DNA of 64,000 nt from Polychytrium aggregatum (Eukaryota; Chytridiomycota; Chytridiomycetes; Polychytriales): NCBI RefSeq assembly GCF_025602895.1, contig NW_026516302.1:62001-126000 (forward strand), read 5' to 3'. Both the position numbers and the translations under genes were made by a program. This document shows positions 1-12,157 of this stretch, piece after piece (positions within the stretch are counted from its first letter, which is position 1; the number at the start of each line of letters is the position of its first letter). Under the pieces are notes generated by a model. That model had not been told where the DNA came from. It made no database searches and saw only the letters and a list, made by a program, of their open reading frames with translations.

Positions 1-1012
1 CCTCTTGCCCTTCATCGGCGTGACCGTGGGCTATCTGCGGCACAACTGGTATGTCCGGCGAACGAACAAAGACCGAGAGTGTCGCTGGGCATTTTCAACG
101 CGCCTGTGCAGGCGATGGTTCATATGTTTGCCCTGAATATCTGGGGATCTCGACACTCTGCGGCTGCAAGGACGGGAGGAATGCATGCCTCTCCAGCTTG
201 ACACCATGCCAATCGAGGGTAGTCCTGTGGATCAGCACTGTGCCAATTTTGACCCTGCCTTTGGTCTGCACTGGCGCTTTAGGTACCCCGCCAAGGCATT
301 TGGAGGCGATTCGTTCTGCTACTTTGCCGGAATGACGATTGCCGTCGTCGGAATCATCAACCATATGAGCAAGACGGTGATTATCTTTATGATCCCACAG
401 ATTTTCAACTTTATCTACTCGTGTCCACAGCTGTTCCATTTGGTCGAGTGTCCACGACACCGGATGCCCAAGTAAGCTGCGATGCCCCAATCCAATATCG
501 GCGCATGTTGTTTATAGCTTTCTTCAGACAACCCGCTGGGCTGGGGGGGTTGGAGCGGCTCAAGGCGACAAGCGGCATCCGTCCGACCCACTTGTGGGCT
601 GTTGCATTTTTGTCGTGGCAATGAAACGTCCACCAGTACCAGTGTCCGCGGGTGAGCTCGTGTGCCAACCTGGCAGCATCTCGCTCACTGGCTCATCAAC
701 ACCAGACTCAACCCAAAGACCGGGAAACTCGAAGCCAGCCAGCTGTCGCTCAAGGGCATCAAGCCCCTCGGCAGAGTCTGCGTGCTCATTCTCAATGCCC
801 TTGGCCTGTGCAAGATCCAGCGAGACCCCAAGACCAACGAATGGGTCTCGTGCAACAACTTCACCCTGATCAACCTTGTGCTTGTCAAGCTCGGTCCCAT
901 GACGGAAGAGCAAACCTGTCGCTGGGTCCTGTGGATCCAGATCCTGTCAAGCTGCCTGGGGTTCCTGATCCGGTTTGGCGGCGCACATCTCTTCTACGGC
1001 ATCGGTAACTGA
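1..1012 (+). CDS. ALG7: UDP-GlcNAc:dolichyl-phosphate GlcNAc-1-P transferase, C-terminal part
   Basis: This enzyme makes GlcNAc-PP-dolichol, the first step of N-glycan assembly on the ER membrane (the tunicamycin target). Only the last three exons are in the window: up to 48, 283-471 and 706-1012. The first intron has a GTATGT donor at 49, and all junctions keep phase. Recognisable family blocks in order are HNWYP, GDTFCYFAG-like GDSFCYFAG, the PQIFNFIYS segment, the CPRHRMPK motif, a TGKLE stretch and the C-terminal [17 protein letters not shown] block, followed by a last membrane helix ending in FYGIGN and TGA at 1010. The match to DPAGT1/Alg7 from memory is strong over the whole visible part. 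The N-terminal catalytic loops lie upstream of the window. Confidence 0.93.
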
Positions 1013-1877
1013 GCCGAGGGTCTCTGTCTGGAGCGCACCGATCAGCGACCTCCAATATACACCCATATTCTCGACACACTGCTTTGATTGCTTCTTGTTG
1101 GATGGGAATGCACATCCGCCATTTGCAATGGCCATCCGACACACCCCTGATCTCCGCGCCGCTGCACCGTCGGGTACGCTGGGCAGCCCTCATTTGGACC
1201 ATCCGCGTGTCCGACGCAGCTTGCTGGAGGCCGCATCGACAATTTGGTGCTTTGAAACGAGTGTTCCGATCCAACCTGAACAACCTGAACAACCTGAACA
1301 ACCTGAACAACCTGAACAACCTGGACAACCTGGACAACCTGGACAATCCAAATGAAGATGGCACTATGGATTCAAAATCGTTGACTGAGGGAAATACCGC
1401 AGCACATACGAGGCTAGCACGTTCCAGCTGGCTCTTGTATTGGTCTAGGGAGCTTCCAAGGGCAAAATACGAGATCGAAACGAGAGAGCCAGAAGGAGAG
1501 AGACGGTCTGATGACGGAAGTACACGGAAGGACGCTGAAAGCACTGGAACATGGAGGCGCGAAGCCGAAAGGTCTAGAGGCAATCGCAGAGATAGAGCGG
1601 CGAGGGAGGGAGGCTCAGAATCAAACGCAGAGAGAACAAGACAAAAGGCATTAGGGAGACGACATGCATCGGCACGACGCTACCAAGATAGGACCAGACG
1701 ACAAGAATGGCCTCCCAAAAGCACGCCGCTTCGACGGAGAGAGGGAGGGAGGGAAACTATGGGGGGGAGGGCGATCACGGAGCGAATGAGAGGACATGTA
1801 CCGAAGTACGATCGGCATAGCACACGCATAGGACCCCGCAGGACACAGGATGAGCAGAGAGAGGAGCGGTCGACGGC
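1013..1877. other. Spacer between ALG7 and syntaxin (3' ends converge)
   Basis: No gene is supported here. Apart from a 9-bp tandem repeat at 1272-1346, the stretch is purine-rich on the plus strand. It probably holds the 3' UTRs of the two convergent neighbours. Confidence 0.6.
1272..1346. repeat. 9-bp minisatellite CAACCTGAA/CAACCTGGA
   Basis: About eight head-to-tail 9-bp units: five CAACCTGAA followed by three CAACCTGGA. The period is a multiple of three, so one frame reads as an Asn-Leu-Asn repeat, but no gene context supports coding. Confidence 0.9.
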
Positions 1878-3320
1878 TCAGTTCTTGTGGAAGAACTGGA
1901 AGTACACGAACAAGGCCACGGCAATCAGGACGACAAGAATGACGATCAAGATGATCCACTTTGTCTTGCGGGCACTTTGGGCATTGGTGATGGCGCGAGA
2001 CATCTCTGTGGTGCCGTTGTTGATGTGGTCGGCGGCTTTGTCGACATGGGTCTCGATGTTGGTGATGATCTCGCCTTGTTCCTGCACGATCGGGGGTGCA
2101 ATATCCGTTCAGCGGGGAGCAGCAGGGCACCAAGATGGACTGCAAACCAACTCAAGCGAATACCAGCTCGGTCGTCCAGCTCGGTCGCCCAGCATGGTCA
2201 CCCAGTGGGTCCGACGTACTGCCTCGACCTGCGCAGCCGAAAGCGATCAAATAGTTACCTGCAGAAGGAACTGCATCTCCTCAAAGAGACGAACAAGCTC
2301 CTCGATGCTTCGCTGGATCTTGACGAGTTCAGAGTGTCGGCTCTGGGCATCCTCGAGCATGCGGCGCTGTTGTCCCAGCCCCGACATCTCCTGAGCAAAG
2401 GCGTTGCCTTGAGGATTGTCGATGAACCGATTAATCTCATCCTGGGTCGCCTGGGGGCGAACCACACGATACTGGCGCTCAGCCTGGGCCCGGATGTCCT
2501 TCTGCGCCCGGTCCTTCACCAGCTGGTAGCTGCGGGCCGCCTGCTGGATCCGCCCAATGAGGGACTTGTAAAACTCTCGTTGGCGCGCGGCCTCTGGACC
2601 AGGGACGATCATGCCTTTGAGCTGCTTGATATCGCTACGGGCGCTCTGGATGAGATCGTCGGTGGCCTGCGTCATGTCATCGATCTGCCTGTGTAGGTCT
2701 GAAAGCCGAAATGGTCGGAAGAGGGCGTTGGTGAGACTTGGTTGTGGGGCTCGGTTGTGAGACTCGACGGCGAGACCCGTTGTGCATCGTAACGGTCAAT
2801 GCGATCAAAGTGACAAGAAACCGAGAAGCTCGGATCAGACCAGAGACGACGTACATTGGGCCTGGCTGGGATTCGCCTCGGTCAAGGCAGCCTTGTACAG
2901 TCTGTCCAGCTCCTGGACGTTCTGCCCGACCCGCTCGATGGTTTGCTGGATATTGAAGGACTAGGGTGCGGTCAAAAATGGCGCCACGGTGCGGTTGGAT
3001 GGTTAGCGCATATGCATGGGCATTTCCGAACGACACAGTGCGGATATGCAGTCCTCCGGTGCGACTGCCACAGCACCGGCATTGTTTCTGCATTAACTTT
3101 GTCGGCCTGTCCCTTTCCAACATAGCAGCCAGCCCGAGTGTGCGGGCGGGCCGGACATCTATCGAGCGGGGGAGAGGATACACGGCCGCCATCGAGCCGA
3201 TCCGGACACCGACAGTACCTTGGACTGGAACGGGCTTGCAGAGAGAGGCTCCATCTGGATGGCGTAGTTGCTTCCGGTAGGGGCAGCAGCCTCCTGTCGG
3301 GGCCGAGGCGAAACGAGCAT
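1878..3320 (-). CDS. Plasma-membrane syntaxin (Qa-SNARE, Sso1-like)
   Basis: A Qa-SNARE for exocytic fusion at the plasma membrane. The exons on the minus strand are 3320-3219, 2960-2855, 2698-2259 and 2081-1878, giving 283 aa (yeast Sso1 is 290). The N-terminal Habc three-helix region is followed by the SNARE helix running from the RSIEELVRLFEEMQ segment across the last splice junction into EQGEIITNIETHV. The zero-layer Gln is in EQGEII. A single C-terminal membrane anchor ends in YFQFFHKN. All four exons join in frame, and the junction inside the SNARE motif restores the canonical spacing. The start ATG at 3320 is the first in frame after a CAG/CAA tract. A longer N-terminus reading through that tract as poly-Leu is possible but unlikely. 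SNARE identity is firm; assignment to Sso rather than another Qa paralogue rests on the overall pattern. Confidence 0.9.
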
Positions 3321-4216
3321 AGGCGGCAGGATCAGCAGCAGCAGCAGCAACAACAGCAACAACAACAACAGCAGCAGCAGCGGCAGACATGCTCGGCATC
3401 GCCATCGAGAAGATGCGCTATGCAGAGCAAGGAGCCGCACATGCTTCGTCCCAGACCATCCTCAGCGTCTGGCCGCCCTTGAGGAAGAACCACGGCACTG
3501 CAGGGACAGTGAACAAGCAAGACGGTATCCGGGCTGCTTTCGAGCCAACGACAAGCCCGAGCACGCACCAGATCTTGCAGTCTGTTTCTAGCCATGATCG
3601 GATGTGTCTTTGGTCGGAACTGGGGAACGCCGGCGGCACAGAGACGGACAGGTTCGGCTGGGATGGTGGTCGGCAGATGCGGGGTGACGATGAAGACAAC
3701 GAAAGCCCAGCCGGAAAGGAGCAGAGGGCACCGCGGGGCGAAACGGGGACGGCTGGCAGCGACAGCTGTGTGTGTAGGCGCCGGTGTGCTGTACAGCGCA
3801 GTGGAGGCGCTGAAACTGTGTGCTCGAGCGTGATACAGGACGCCAGGTATGGAAAGCGGCCGTCCAAACAGAAGCGCACTGCTACAGTGGCGCCGCCAAT
3901 GGAAGCGCGCCTTGGCGTCTTGGCAAAGGGGGGGCAACAACGACAGCGACATCTGGGTGCATGGGAGGATGCTCGACATGGTGAGGCACAGCCAGGTTGC
4001 ATGAAACCTCGGTGCGTCTTTCACGGCCGGCGCCCAATCGTCTCTCGTCCTGGTCGCGTGGCCCGCTGCGATCTTGTGTCGAGCTGGATCGGGATTGTTC
4101 ATGGACATGCAGTTGTTCGCCATACGATATATGTTCTGGTCGGCCAAGGATGTTCCAGATGCGCCAACTCTCGTCGACCACTCTGGCTGCCGATTCTCGC
4201 CGTCAAGCCCAAAGCC
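3321..4216. other. Divergent spacer between syntaxin and epoxide hydrolase
   Basis: Frames are open on both strands because of high GC, but none resembles a protein family and none is needed by the flanking models. Expected to hold both promoters. I see no clear TATA box. Confidence 0.5.
3332..3381. repeat. CAG/CAA trinucleotide tract
   Basis: Interrupted CAG/CAA repeats of roughly 16 triplets directly upstream of the syntaxin ATG, probably in its 5' leader. The tract is uncommonly long for a spacer in this window. Confidence 0.85.
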
Positions 4217-6081
4217 ATGAAAGACACGGCTGCCAATCCGCCCTGTGCGCCCCTTGGAACGCTGCTTCCCTCGAGCTTGCCCTCCTGGAAATTAGGCTGG
4301 CAAGCTCTGTGCGGTAGCAAGTGCCAGCACCGCGAAGCATGCCTCGCCGAGGCCGATTGCCTCCGTTCCCACGGGGGCACCACCCAGCCGACTGCCAAAG
4401 ACGCTCTGTTTGTTCCGCTCCCACCCCTCTCGGCGCCGTCACCAGCCGACCGGTTTGTCAACGCTGTCTTCAACGATGGCCTTGGATACTACGTCCTCGT
4501 CGCGGTGCTTGGGATTGCGGCAGCCCCTTGCTTTGCGATCGCCATGGTCCTGCGCACTCTGTATTTGGAGATATCTGGGCAGAGCCAGCACGATCGAGAT
4601 GAGGTCGCTGAGTCTTTGGCGCCAGACGATCTGCGCGACACCACAGGCCAGACGAGTATGTAGCATACTGCCATCCGCATCATCCATGTTGCCTGTGTTG
4701 CCCGTGTTGCCTGTGCTGCCTGTGTTGCCTCATACCATCCATGTCGTTCGTCCGATCAGCAGAAGCTAACATGCAATCTCGAATGGAATCACAGGCAGCC
4801 TGAGTGACTATGGCAAGCACTGCTTCATCGAAGCTAACGGCATGACATTCCACTGTGTCGTGGCCGGCCCAAGTGATGGCATGCCTATTCTGCTTCTCCA
4901 CGGCTTCCCAGAGGTAGGCTTATCGATGGATGATGCAGGGTTATGGAGCCGTCTTGAGCCGACACCCATGCATGGCTCACACCTTCTGTTCCCACCGTCT
5001 GGCTGATTGTGCCAGACCTGGTACACCTGGCGACACCAGCTCCGAGGTCTGAGTAGCAAATACCGTGTCTATGCGGTGGATATGGTAAGGCCACGATGCT
5101 CACTTGCATCCTTCCCTAGCTGTTCGCTTCGCTTGCACCCGGCTCTGGCACAGATACAGTCCACTCACAGCTCTATTGTGCAGCGCGGATATGGGCTTTC
5201 GTCCAAGCCCGAGGGCACCAAGCACTACACCCGCTCGGCCATCCTCCAGGACATTAAGAGCATAATCCAAGTATTGGGCTATGGCAAAGGCGAGATCGCT
5301 CTCTGCGCCCACGACTGGGGTGGCATTGTTGCGTGGTCGTTCGCCGAAGAATGCCCGTGGCTGGTCAAGCGACTCATCCTGATCAACACGCTGAACCCCA
5401 CTCTGTTCAAGAGAAACATGGGACTCAAACAGCTGTGTATGTCGTTTTACATGTACATCGTTCTTGTCTTTCCGGGAATCGTAAGTGCATCTGTCGGCTT
5501 TGCCAGCATGGAGCTGTTCTGCATATCGACCCACCACGAAGGCACGCTCTTTCTGCCGCGGTGGACTCGCACTAACACATGTCTTCTGGACACTGCTGAT
5601 TTGGATGAATGCGCATCCACATCCCCTGCATTCTGCTTGCGCTGCTCTCTGAAATGCACCATCCGAAAATGCCTCGCCAATGCAGTCGGACTGGGTGGCC
5701 AGGCTCAACGACTCGTACTGGATTTACGATGCCTTTCGCATCTTTGGTGATGGTGCAATCTCGGTCGTCGACATGGAGATTACCCGCCGGCTCTTTTGTA
5801 ACCCAGGGAGCATCCAAGCCGCCTTTGCATACTACCGCAACCTCATGCTCGACCGATGGGCCGCACCCAAGCACGTACTGGGAAAGGATCTTGCTGTGCC
5901 AACCCTGGTGATCTGGGGCGAGGGCGATCTGACCCTTGACCGTCGCACATGCCTTGCTGGGCTGGGTTCTGAAGCGGGCCCAGTCCTCTTGGCCTCGATT
6001 CCGGACGGATCGCACTTTCCACACGAAGCCAAGCCGGGATTGGTCAACCAGACCATCGACAAGTATCTGTCCCTCGAATGA
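4217..6081 (+). CDS. Membrane-anchored epoxide hydrolase (EPHX3/4-like alpha/beta hydrolase)
   Basis: Hydrolyses epoxides to diols. Exons are 4217-4655, 4795-4913, 5016-5084, 5184-5480 and 5686-6081, giving about 439 aa. A hydrophobic segment around residues 95-117 ([15 protein letters not shown]...) precedes the hydrolase fold, as in vertebrate EPHX4, so the enzyme is probably anchored in a membrane with a cytosolic catalytic domain. Visible motifs are the oxyanion HGFPE, the nucleophile motif HDWGG (Asp), an RGYG strand, ring-opening Tyr candidates in SYWIYD and YYRN, the acid GEGD and the catalytic His in GSHFPHE. The first exon stays open far upstream, so the start at 4217, the last in-frame ATG before the anchor, is a choice and the N-terminus could be longer. 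The physiological substrate is not predictable from sequence. Confidence 0.88.
4687..4730. repeat. 9-bp tandem repeat in epoxide hydrolase intron 1
   Basis: About five copies of TGTTGCCTG with single substitutions, wholly inside the 139-bp first intron. Confidence 0.85.
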
Positions 6082-7181
6082 TGTATCCAGTGTCTCGCTG
6101 TTTTTGGAGCTGTTGCTTGTATGCTGTGTCTCTGCCGAGGCATGGCCGTATGTTCTTCTGAAACGTTTATTCTTGCTTGGTTCTTGCTTGGTGACTCGGC
6201 TCTTGCTCGGCGCTTTGGTTCTTGTTCAGTGATTTGTTCGCTTGGAGCGGTTTGTGCATTCCGGCTCGCTCTCATTCTCCTCTGGTCGTCGGTTTGGTCT
6301 CCAGTTCGCTCGCTGCGTGTCTGGGTGTGGAATCTTTCAGCTGCCTCAGCATTGTTCGGCTGTTGGCTGATGCAATACACTATGATCTGACACAATGGTG
6401 CCGTGCTCGGCTGTCACTTGCCAGGCTTGGCCAGCACCCATCTCTCCGTCTCTCCATCTCTCCATCTCTCCATCTCTCCATCTCTCCATCTCTCCATCTC
6501 TCCATCTCTCTGTCTCGGACGCGTCCCGCACCGATTTCGCCCGAGCCCGCCTGCCCCCTCGTTCGTTCCCACGCCGCCCGGACCCTCCGCCGCTTTCCCA
6601 CCCACCTCCGTTCCCCTCGCTCGGGCTGTCTGCACCTCGCTGTTGGTCCCCGCACCCCCCCCCACTCACTCTCTCCGACCCGGGTTTCCACGACATTTCG
6701 GCGACTTTCGCCGACTTGCGGCGAGCCGTCCTTCCGGAAACGCCCGCACACAGCATCTGACCCTCCGTGTTTGCCCGAGCTCCTGCCATATTTGTCTGCT
6801 GGTGACACCCATCTGATAACCGCTCCGGGTTCGTCCGATATGCGCCATGCTTGTGCGACCGCGTCACCGCTCTTATCCGACCGCAGGACCCAAGTATTAA
6901 AAGCCCGATGATCGCCCTCCTCTGGTTTGCTCCCCCATCCATCCTCTCGCCGTCCTCCCAGCCAGCGACTTTGCCAGGTACGAACCGAGTCCGCCACGGT
7001 CTCGCCGCTGCACCGATCGGCCTCTGCATCTTGCCCTCCTGGATCGCTGCGTCGCTTGCTCTTGCTTTCCGATCAGCCTCCATCTCCAGTCCCCGATACC
7101 ACCCAGTCTGATCGCCCCCCCCCAATCCGCCCACGGCTTTGGATCCAGGTGCCTTCTCCCTTCTGCTTCGATCAAGCCACC
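6082..7181. other. Spacer and LEU1 upstream region
   Basis: No gene is supported. It holds an 8-bp CCATCTCT repeat array (6440-6513), long pyrimidine-rich tracts and an A/T-rich TATTAAAAG at 6895-6903, which may be a weak core promoter for LEU1. No clear Leu3-type palindrome was found. Confidence 0.5.
6440..6513. repeat. 8-bp minisatellite CCATCTCT
   Basis: About nine head-to-tail units upstream of LEU1, nearly perfect except at the ends. Confidence 0.9.
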
Positions 7182-9604
7182 ATGGTCGCCACAACCCCAC
7201 GAACCCTCTACGACAAGATCTTCGAGAGCCACGTCGTCGATCGCCTTGATGACGGCACTTGCCTCATCTACATCGATCGCCACCTCGTTCACGAGGTCAC
7301 CTCGCCTCAAGCCTTCGAGGGCCTGCGAACTGCCAAACGCCAGGTCCGCCGCCCGGATTGCACCCTTGCTACCGTCGACCACAACATCCCCACCACCGAC
7401 CGCTCGTCGTTCACCAACATCAACGCCTTCATCAAAGAAGCCGATTCCCGAACCCAGTGCGCTACCCTCGAGGAGAACGTCAAGTCCTTTGGACTCACCT
7501 ACTTTGGCATGGACGACAAGCGACAGGGTATTGTCCACGTCATCGGCCCCGAGCAGGGCTTTACCCTGCCCGGCACCACCATCGTCTGTGGCGACTCGCA
7601 CACTTCCACCCACGGCGCCTTTGGTGCCCTGGCCTTTGGTATCGGCACCTCTGAGGTCGAGCACGTCCTGGCCACCCAGACCATTCTCCAGAAAAAGTCC
7701 AAGAACATGCGTATCTACTACTCGGGCCACCTCTCTGAAGGCGTGACTTCCAAGGACCTGATCCTCCACACCATTGGCCTCATCGGTACCGCTGGTGGCA
7801 CGGGCTCCGTCATCGAGTTCTGCGGCCCGGCCATCGAGGCCCTCTCGATGGAGGCCCGCATGTCCGTCTGCAACATGGCCATCGAGGGCGGTGCCCGCGC
7901 CGGCATGATCGCCGCCGACGACATCACCTTCGAATACCTGAAGAACCGCCCCTTGGCTCCCAAGGATGCCGAGTGGGATCGCGCCGTTGCCTACTGGCGA
8001 TCCCTCAAGTCGGACGAGGGCGCTGCCTACGACATCGACATCACCGTCAATGCCGCCGACATCCCCCCGACCGTCACCTGGGGAACCTCGCCTCAGGATG
8101 TGGCCCCCATCACCGGCACGGTCCCGGATCCTCAGAACGAGACCGATCCCATCAAGAAGGCCAGCATCGAGCGCGCCCTCAACTACATGGGCCTGGTTCC
8201 CAACACCAAGCTGACCGAGGTTGCCATCGACAAGGTCTTCATCGGCTCTTGCACCAACTCGCGCATCGAGGATCTGCGTTCGGCCGCCGCCGTTGCCTAC
8301 GGCAGAAAGGTCGCCCCGAATGTCTATGCCATGATCGTCCCTGGCTCTGGCCTGATCAAGCAGCAGGCCGAAGCCGAGGGTCTGGACCGGATCTTCAAGA
8401 ACGCCGGCTTTGACTGGTAGGTGCTGGCCCGTGAGCATCGGAGAGACTTGGAGGCTGCGGCTTCTTGGATACGAGTGATATACTGACCTCCGCTCCCTGT
8501 TGACTCGTGTTGCGCGTTGCTGCTTCGTCCCCATTCCCGATCTCGCCGTTGGTTGTTCGATCGCACATCTCCAGGAGAGAAGCCGGCTGCTCCATGTGCC
8601 TTGGCATGAACCCCGATCAGCTCAAGCCCCAGGAGCGCTGTGCCTCCACCTCGAACCGCAACTTTGAGGGCCGCCAGGGCCCGGGTGGCAGAACCCACCT
8701 TGTCAGCCCCGCCATGGCTGCGGCTGCCGCCATTGCCGGCCATCTTGTTGATGTGCGCTCTCTGATCGGCCCCGTTGCCGAGGCCAAGCTCCCTGTGGAG
8801 GTCTCGGCGCCGCAAAACTCCAAAGAGTTCCTTGTCCAAGAGGTTGTTCCGGCCCCGGCCTACCAGCTCCAGGACGTGGACGCCAGCCAGGACAGCGGCG
8901 CGGTTTCGGGCGGCATGCCCCAGTTCACGATCGTCAAGGGTGCTGCTGCTCCCCTCGTCATGGCCAACGTCGACACGGACATGATCATCCCCAAGCAGTT
9001 CCTGAAGACCATCAAGCGCACGGGCCTGGGTGTCTCGCTCTTTTACGAGATCCGCTATGACCCGGCCACCGGCGCCGAGAAGCCCGACTTTGTCCTGAAT
9101 CTGCCCCAGTACCGCTCGTCCCGCATCCTGATCGCCGGGCCGAACTTTGGCTGCGGCTCTTCACGCGAGCACGCCCCTTGGGCCCTCAACGACTTTGGCA
9201 TCCGCTGCATCATTGCCCCTAGCTTTGCCGATATCTTTTTCAACAACTGCTTCAAGAACGGCATGCTGCCGATCCCGGTGAGCCAATCCGTGGTCGACAT
9301 CCTGGCCCAGGATGCCCAGGACGGCCTTGAGCTCGAAATCGATCTGCCCGCCCAAGTGATCCGCCGCGCGAACGGCGAGACGATCGCCTTCGAGGTCGAC
9401 GCATTCCGCAAGCACTGCCTGGTCAACGGATTCGACGACATTGGCCTGACCCTGCAGAAGAAGGACCTCATCTCGACCTTCGAGCAGCGTCGCTCGACGG
9501 AGTGGCCCTGGCTCGATGGAATGGGATACCGCGAGTCCAAGCAGGGCGGCGCCGTCAAGGTGCAGCCCGTGGGCCAGGCCAAGAAGGCCACTCTGGACTG
9601 GTAG
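7182..9604 (+). CDS. LEU1: 3-isopropylmalate dehydratase (fused LeuC-LeuD)
   Basis: Isomerises 2- to 3-isopropylmalate in leucine synthesis, a cytosolic [4Fe-4S] aconitase-family enzyme. Two exons, 7182-8416 and 8575-9604, give 754 aa (yeast Leu1 is 779). The start has a good context (CACCATGG). The LeuC half shows [27 protein letters not shown], the cluster cysteine in [10 protein letters not shown] and the paired cysteines in GCSMCLGMN just after the intron. The LeuD half shows [14 protein letters not shown] and [14 protein letters not shown]. The intron splits the Trp codon before REAGCSMC and is exactly in phase. Fusion of the two bacterial subunits is the fungal arrangement. All cluster ligands and the swivel-domain motif are intact, so the enzyme should be active. 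Confidence 0.98.
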
Positions 9605-10338
9605 ACGGGCGACGTAATCGTGGCGTAACGGCTACCATAACCCCAAAAACAAAAGACGACACCCAGTCCATCCACTCTGGCCTCCAAAGCAGAGCGATCG
9701 CCTTGCTCGTCTCCACCGTCTGAGACGAGCAAGCCGGTATCCATGACTCCAGCGTGCTGCGGGGGAGAGCGCGGCATGGAATGCGAGCTGTTCGCCAGAG
9801 TCGATCCGACTGCACCATTCAGCAATACAGCAAATATGTTGCCCAGGAATGCGAGCGGGCAGCCGGTGTCGAGGGTGCTGGGCTGGCCGAGACAGGCAAG
9901 CGCAGGACAGAAGCCGAACTCCACCCGATCCCGTTGCCGAGGTGCCCGGGGCTGCAATCTCCAAACAGCCATGGCCCACTCGCTCTGGCGCAGCTCGGAC
10001 AAATGGGTGCCGTGTATTGACAGTGGGTGCGGCCTGGCAGAACAGTGCGCTGTCACGACGAGCCACAGACAAGGGTAAGGGTGCAATTCGGGGGGGGGCA
10101 GCGATTGGAAGGAAATGGAAGCGAGAGAGCGACAACGAGACGACGAAGGAAGGTGGGGGAGAGACCAGGTGGAATCAAAACAGCAAGACGAAATGCAGGA
10201 AGCGGATGGAGGAAGCTGGACAACATGGTCAAATAGACAGAGGGGCTGCCCGCCCGACATATCGCCTGGGAGCGACGACAAAAGCCCTGCTCGCTCGCAG
10301 GCCAGGGTCAACGGCCGACAATCGTGCGTGCTCCACAC
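9605..10338. other. Convergent 3' spacer
   Basis: Lies between the stop codons of LEU1 and the minus-strand neighbour. No gene or notable repeat is seen. Confidence 0.6.
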
Positions 10339-11393
10339 CTATGCGGCAGTGGAGGCCGAGGCAGCGGCGGCCGTGGCCATCTCGGTCTGCGAAACGACCG
10401 GGGCGGCGGCGGGGGCGGAGGCAGCGGCGTTGGACTTTTCGTCGTTCTCGATCTGCTGCGTCTGGGCGGCCTGCTCGTCGTCCTTCTTCTCCTGGGCCTC
10501 GGCCGAGGTGGTAGGCGGCTCGGGCTTGGGGTCCTCGACCTGCAGCTTGACGCCCTGCTGCTCCTGGACCTCGTCCTTGATGTCGTTGGCAGCGCTGACC
10601 ACGGCGACGTGCTCCAGCTGGGCCTCATCGAGGACTCCGGCCTGGATGTCTTCCTTGGACGGCTCGACGGCGACCTCGGCGTTGCGCTCCCAGAACCACT
10701 CCTCCTTCTCAGACAGGTAGCCGAGCCAGCCGTACTGGAGATCGGGCGAGTTGGGGCTGTCCTGGTTCTGGAGCTGGCGGAGACGCTTGAAGACAGACTC
10801 GGTCAGGTTCAGCGGGCGGGCGTGCAGGTAGCGGCCGTTGTAGGACTTGTAGGTGACCTTGTAGACCTCATCGCGCTTGTCCTCGGCCGTCTTTTGGACG
10901 TCCGAAGCGACGTTGCGGATCCACCGGGCGTTCTCGTTGTAGATGGTCTCGGTGAAGTACAAGTTGTGGTCTTGGTCGGCAGCGAGATAGTCGCCTGTGG
11001 CTCGGCTGCGGAGCGTCACAAACTCTGTGGGTCCATCACGGGTTGGCCAGGCGGGGCAGGTTGATTCGGTCGGAAGACGGTGATGGGGCAGGCCGATGCG
11101 GATGCCAAGATGGCGGCGCCAAGAAGACGTTGCAGCGTCAGACGGTTGCGCAACTCGGCCAGGGCAAAGCGAGTACGACTGCGATGCAGATGAGACAAGC
11201 AACGAGAGACGAACGAGCTGTGTTGGTGGCATGCCCGAGACCCACCTGGGTGGTTCGAGATGAAAAAGTGGGCGTTCTTGCCCTCATCCGAGACATCGGA
11301 GGCTCCTCGCAGTTCCGAGTCTGTGACGAACAGGAAGGCACCCGAGACGGTGGACTGGATGGATCGCGGGATAGGACGTTTTGCGTCGGCCAT
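10339..11393 (-). CDS. Unidentified protein with a beta-trefoil-like N-terminal half and an acidic Gln/Ala tail
   Basis: I do not recognise the family. Exons 11393-11246 and 11024-10339 give 277 aa. The GTGGGT donor and CACAG acceptor join in phase to give ...FFISNHPEFVTLRSRATG. The first 150 residues contain two stretches (TGDYLAADQDHNLYFTE and NGRYLHARP) with the rhythm of fascin- or ricin-type beta-trefoil repeats, followed by EEWFWERN. The last 110 residues are low-complexity, rich in Glu, Gln, Ala and Pro, and probably disordered. No signal peptide or membrane segment is seen. The beta-trefoil idea rests only on residue pattern. It could equally be a lineage-specific cytosolic protein. 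Confidence 0.6.
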
Positions 11394-12157
11394 GGCAGTA
11401 GCTATGCAGATCGGATGGCTGTAGTGGGGCGGATTGGAAGGCGGCGGCGGCGGCGGCAGCAAGTGCGATGGAAGACGAAAGATGGAGGCGAGGGAAGACG
11501 GAGGCGATGGAAGAGCGCAAATCCGAAAAGCGCTTTGGCGGGGTGGCGGGGCGCCTCTGTGACACCCACTGTGCATGAGATGTGCATGCCAAAAGTCGAT
11601 ACAGTTCCAGAAAGAACCGGGGACACCTTGGTTTTGACCATTGATCAAATAATTTGTTGCCCAACACTATTGCGCTGGCCATGGCCATTCGCCAGTGTGT
11701 CCAAGAGCACCATTCACCGCTGGCACTACGAGACCAGTGTGCGGGTCGATTGTGGATACCGGAGAGCGGCCGGTGGTCTTCGCTCGGAGGTGATTTGTTG
11801 AATTGCGTGCGGCTCAGTTGGACGCAAGCTCATCACGCACTACACTGACAGATGGGATCGTGAGGGTGTCCCGTAAAGTATATGAAGTGGGCACTCATGA
11901 ACGCATATGAAGCGGCCTCATGAACGCATATGAAGCAACACTAATGAACGGACGCTCCTCGTTCGCCGCGCGGGCATCTCGTCGTCCCAATCCCCGGCGG
12001 CTCGGTCGCTCATGCCCAGGACCGCCGAACAGGCTTGTGCCACTCCCGCACAACAATCACCGTCGCTCATTGTCTGCCGGCCATCTCGCTCGGCCAGCTG
12101 CTACTCTTTGCTCCCACATCCGGTCCCGCCGCCCTCGGACCGCTCCTTCCCTCAACC
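11394..12157. other. Divergent spacer upstream of BMT2
   Basis: No gene supported. Around 11875-11945 there are two to three imperfect copies of a 19-bp unit containing ATGAACGCATATGAAGC. The rest looks like ordinary promoter DNA for the two divergent genes. Confidence 0.55.

Noticed and set aside
1084-2394. A 436-codon plus-strand frame overlapping the 9-bp repeat and the syntaxin exon
   Set aside because: Composition is repeat-driven (Asn-Leu then Arg/Glu-rich) and it overlaps well-supported antisense exons.
3332-4147. Minus-strand frame upstream of syntaxin with a hydrophobic stretch
   Set aside because: It reads through the CAG tract as poly-Cys and resembles no family; more likely promoter DNA.
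6897-8534. A 545-codon open frame antisense to LEU1
   Set aside because: It is the complement of a conserved coding exon in GC-rich DNA, is Gly/Asp-rich without family resemblance, and crosses the LEU1 intron; a shadow frame.
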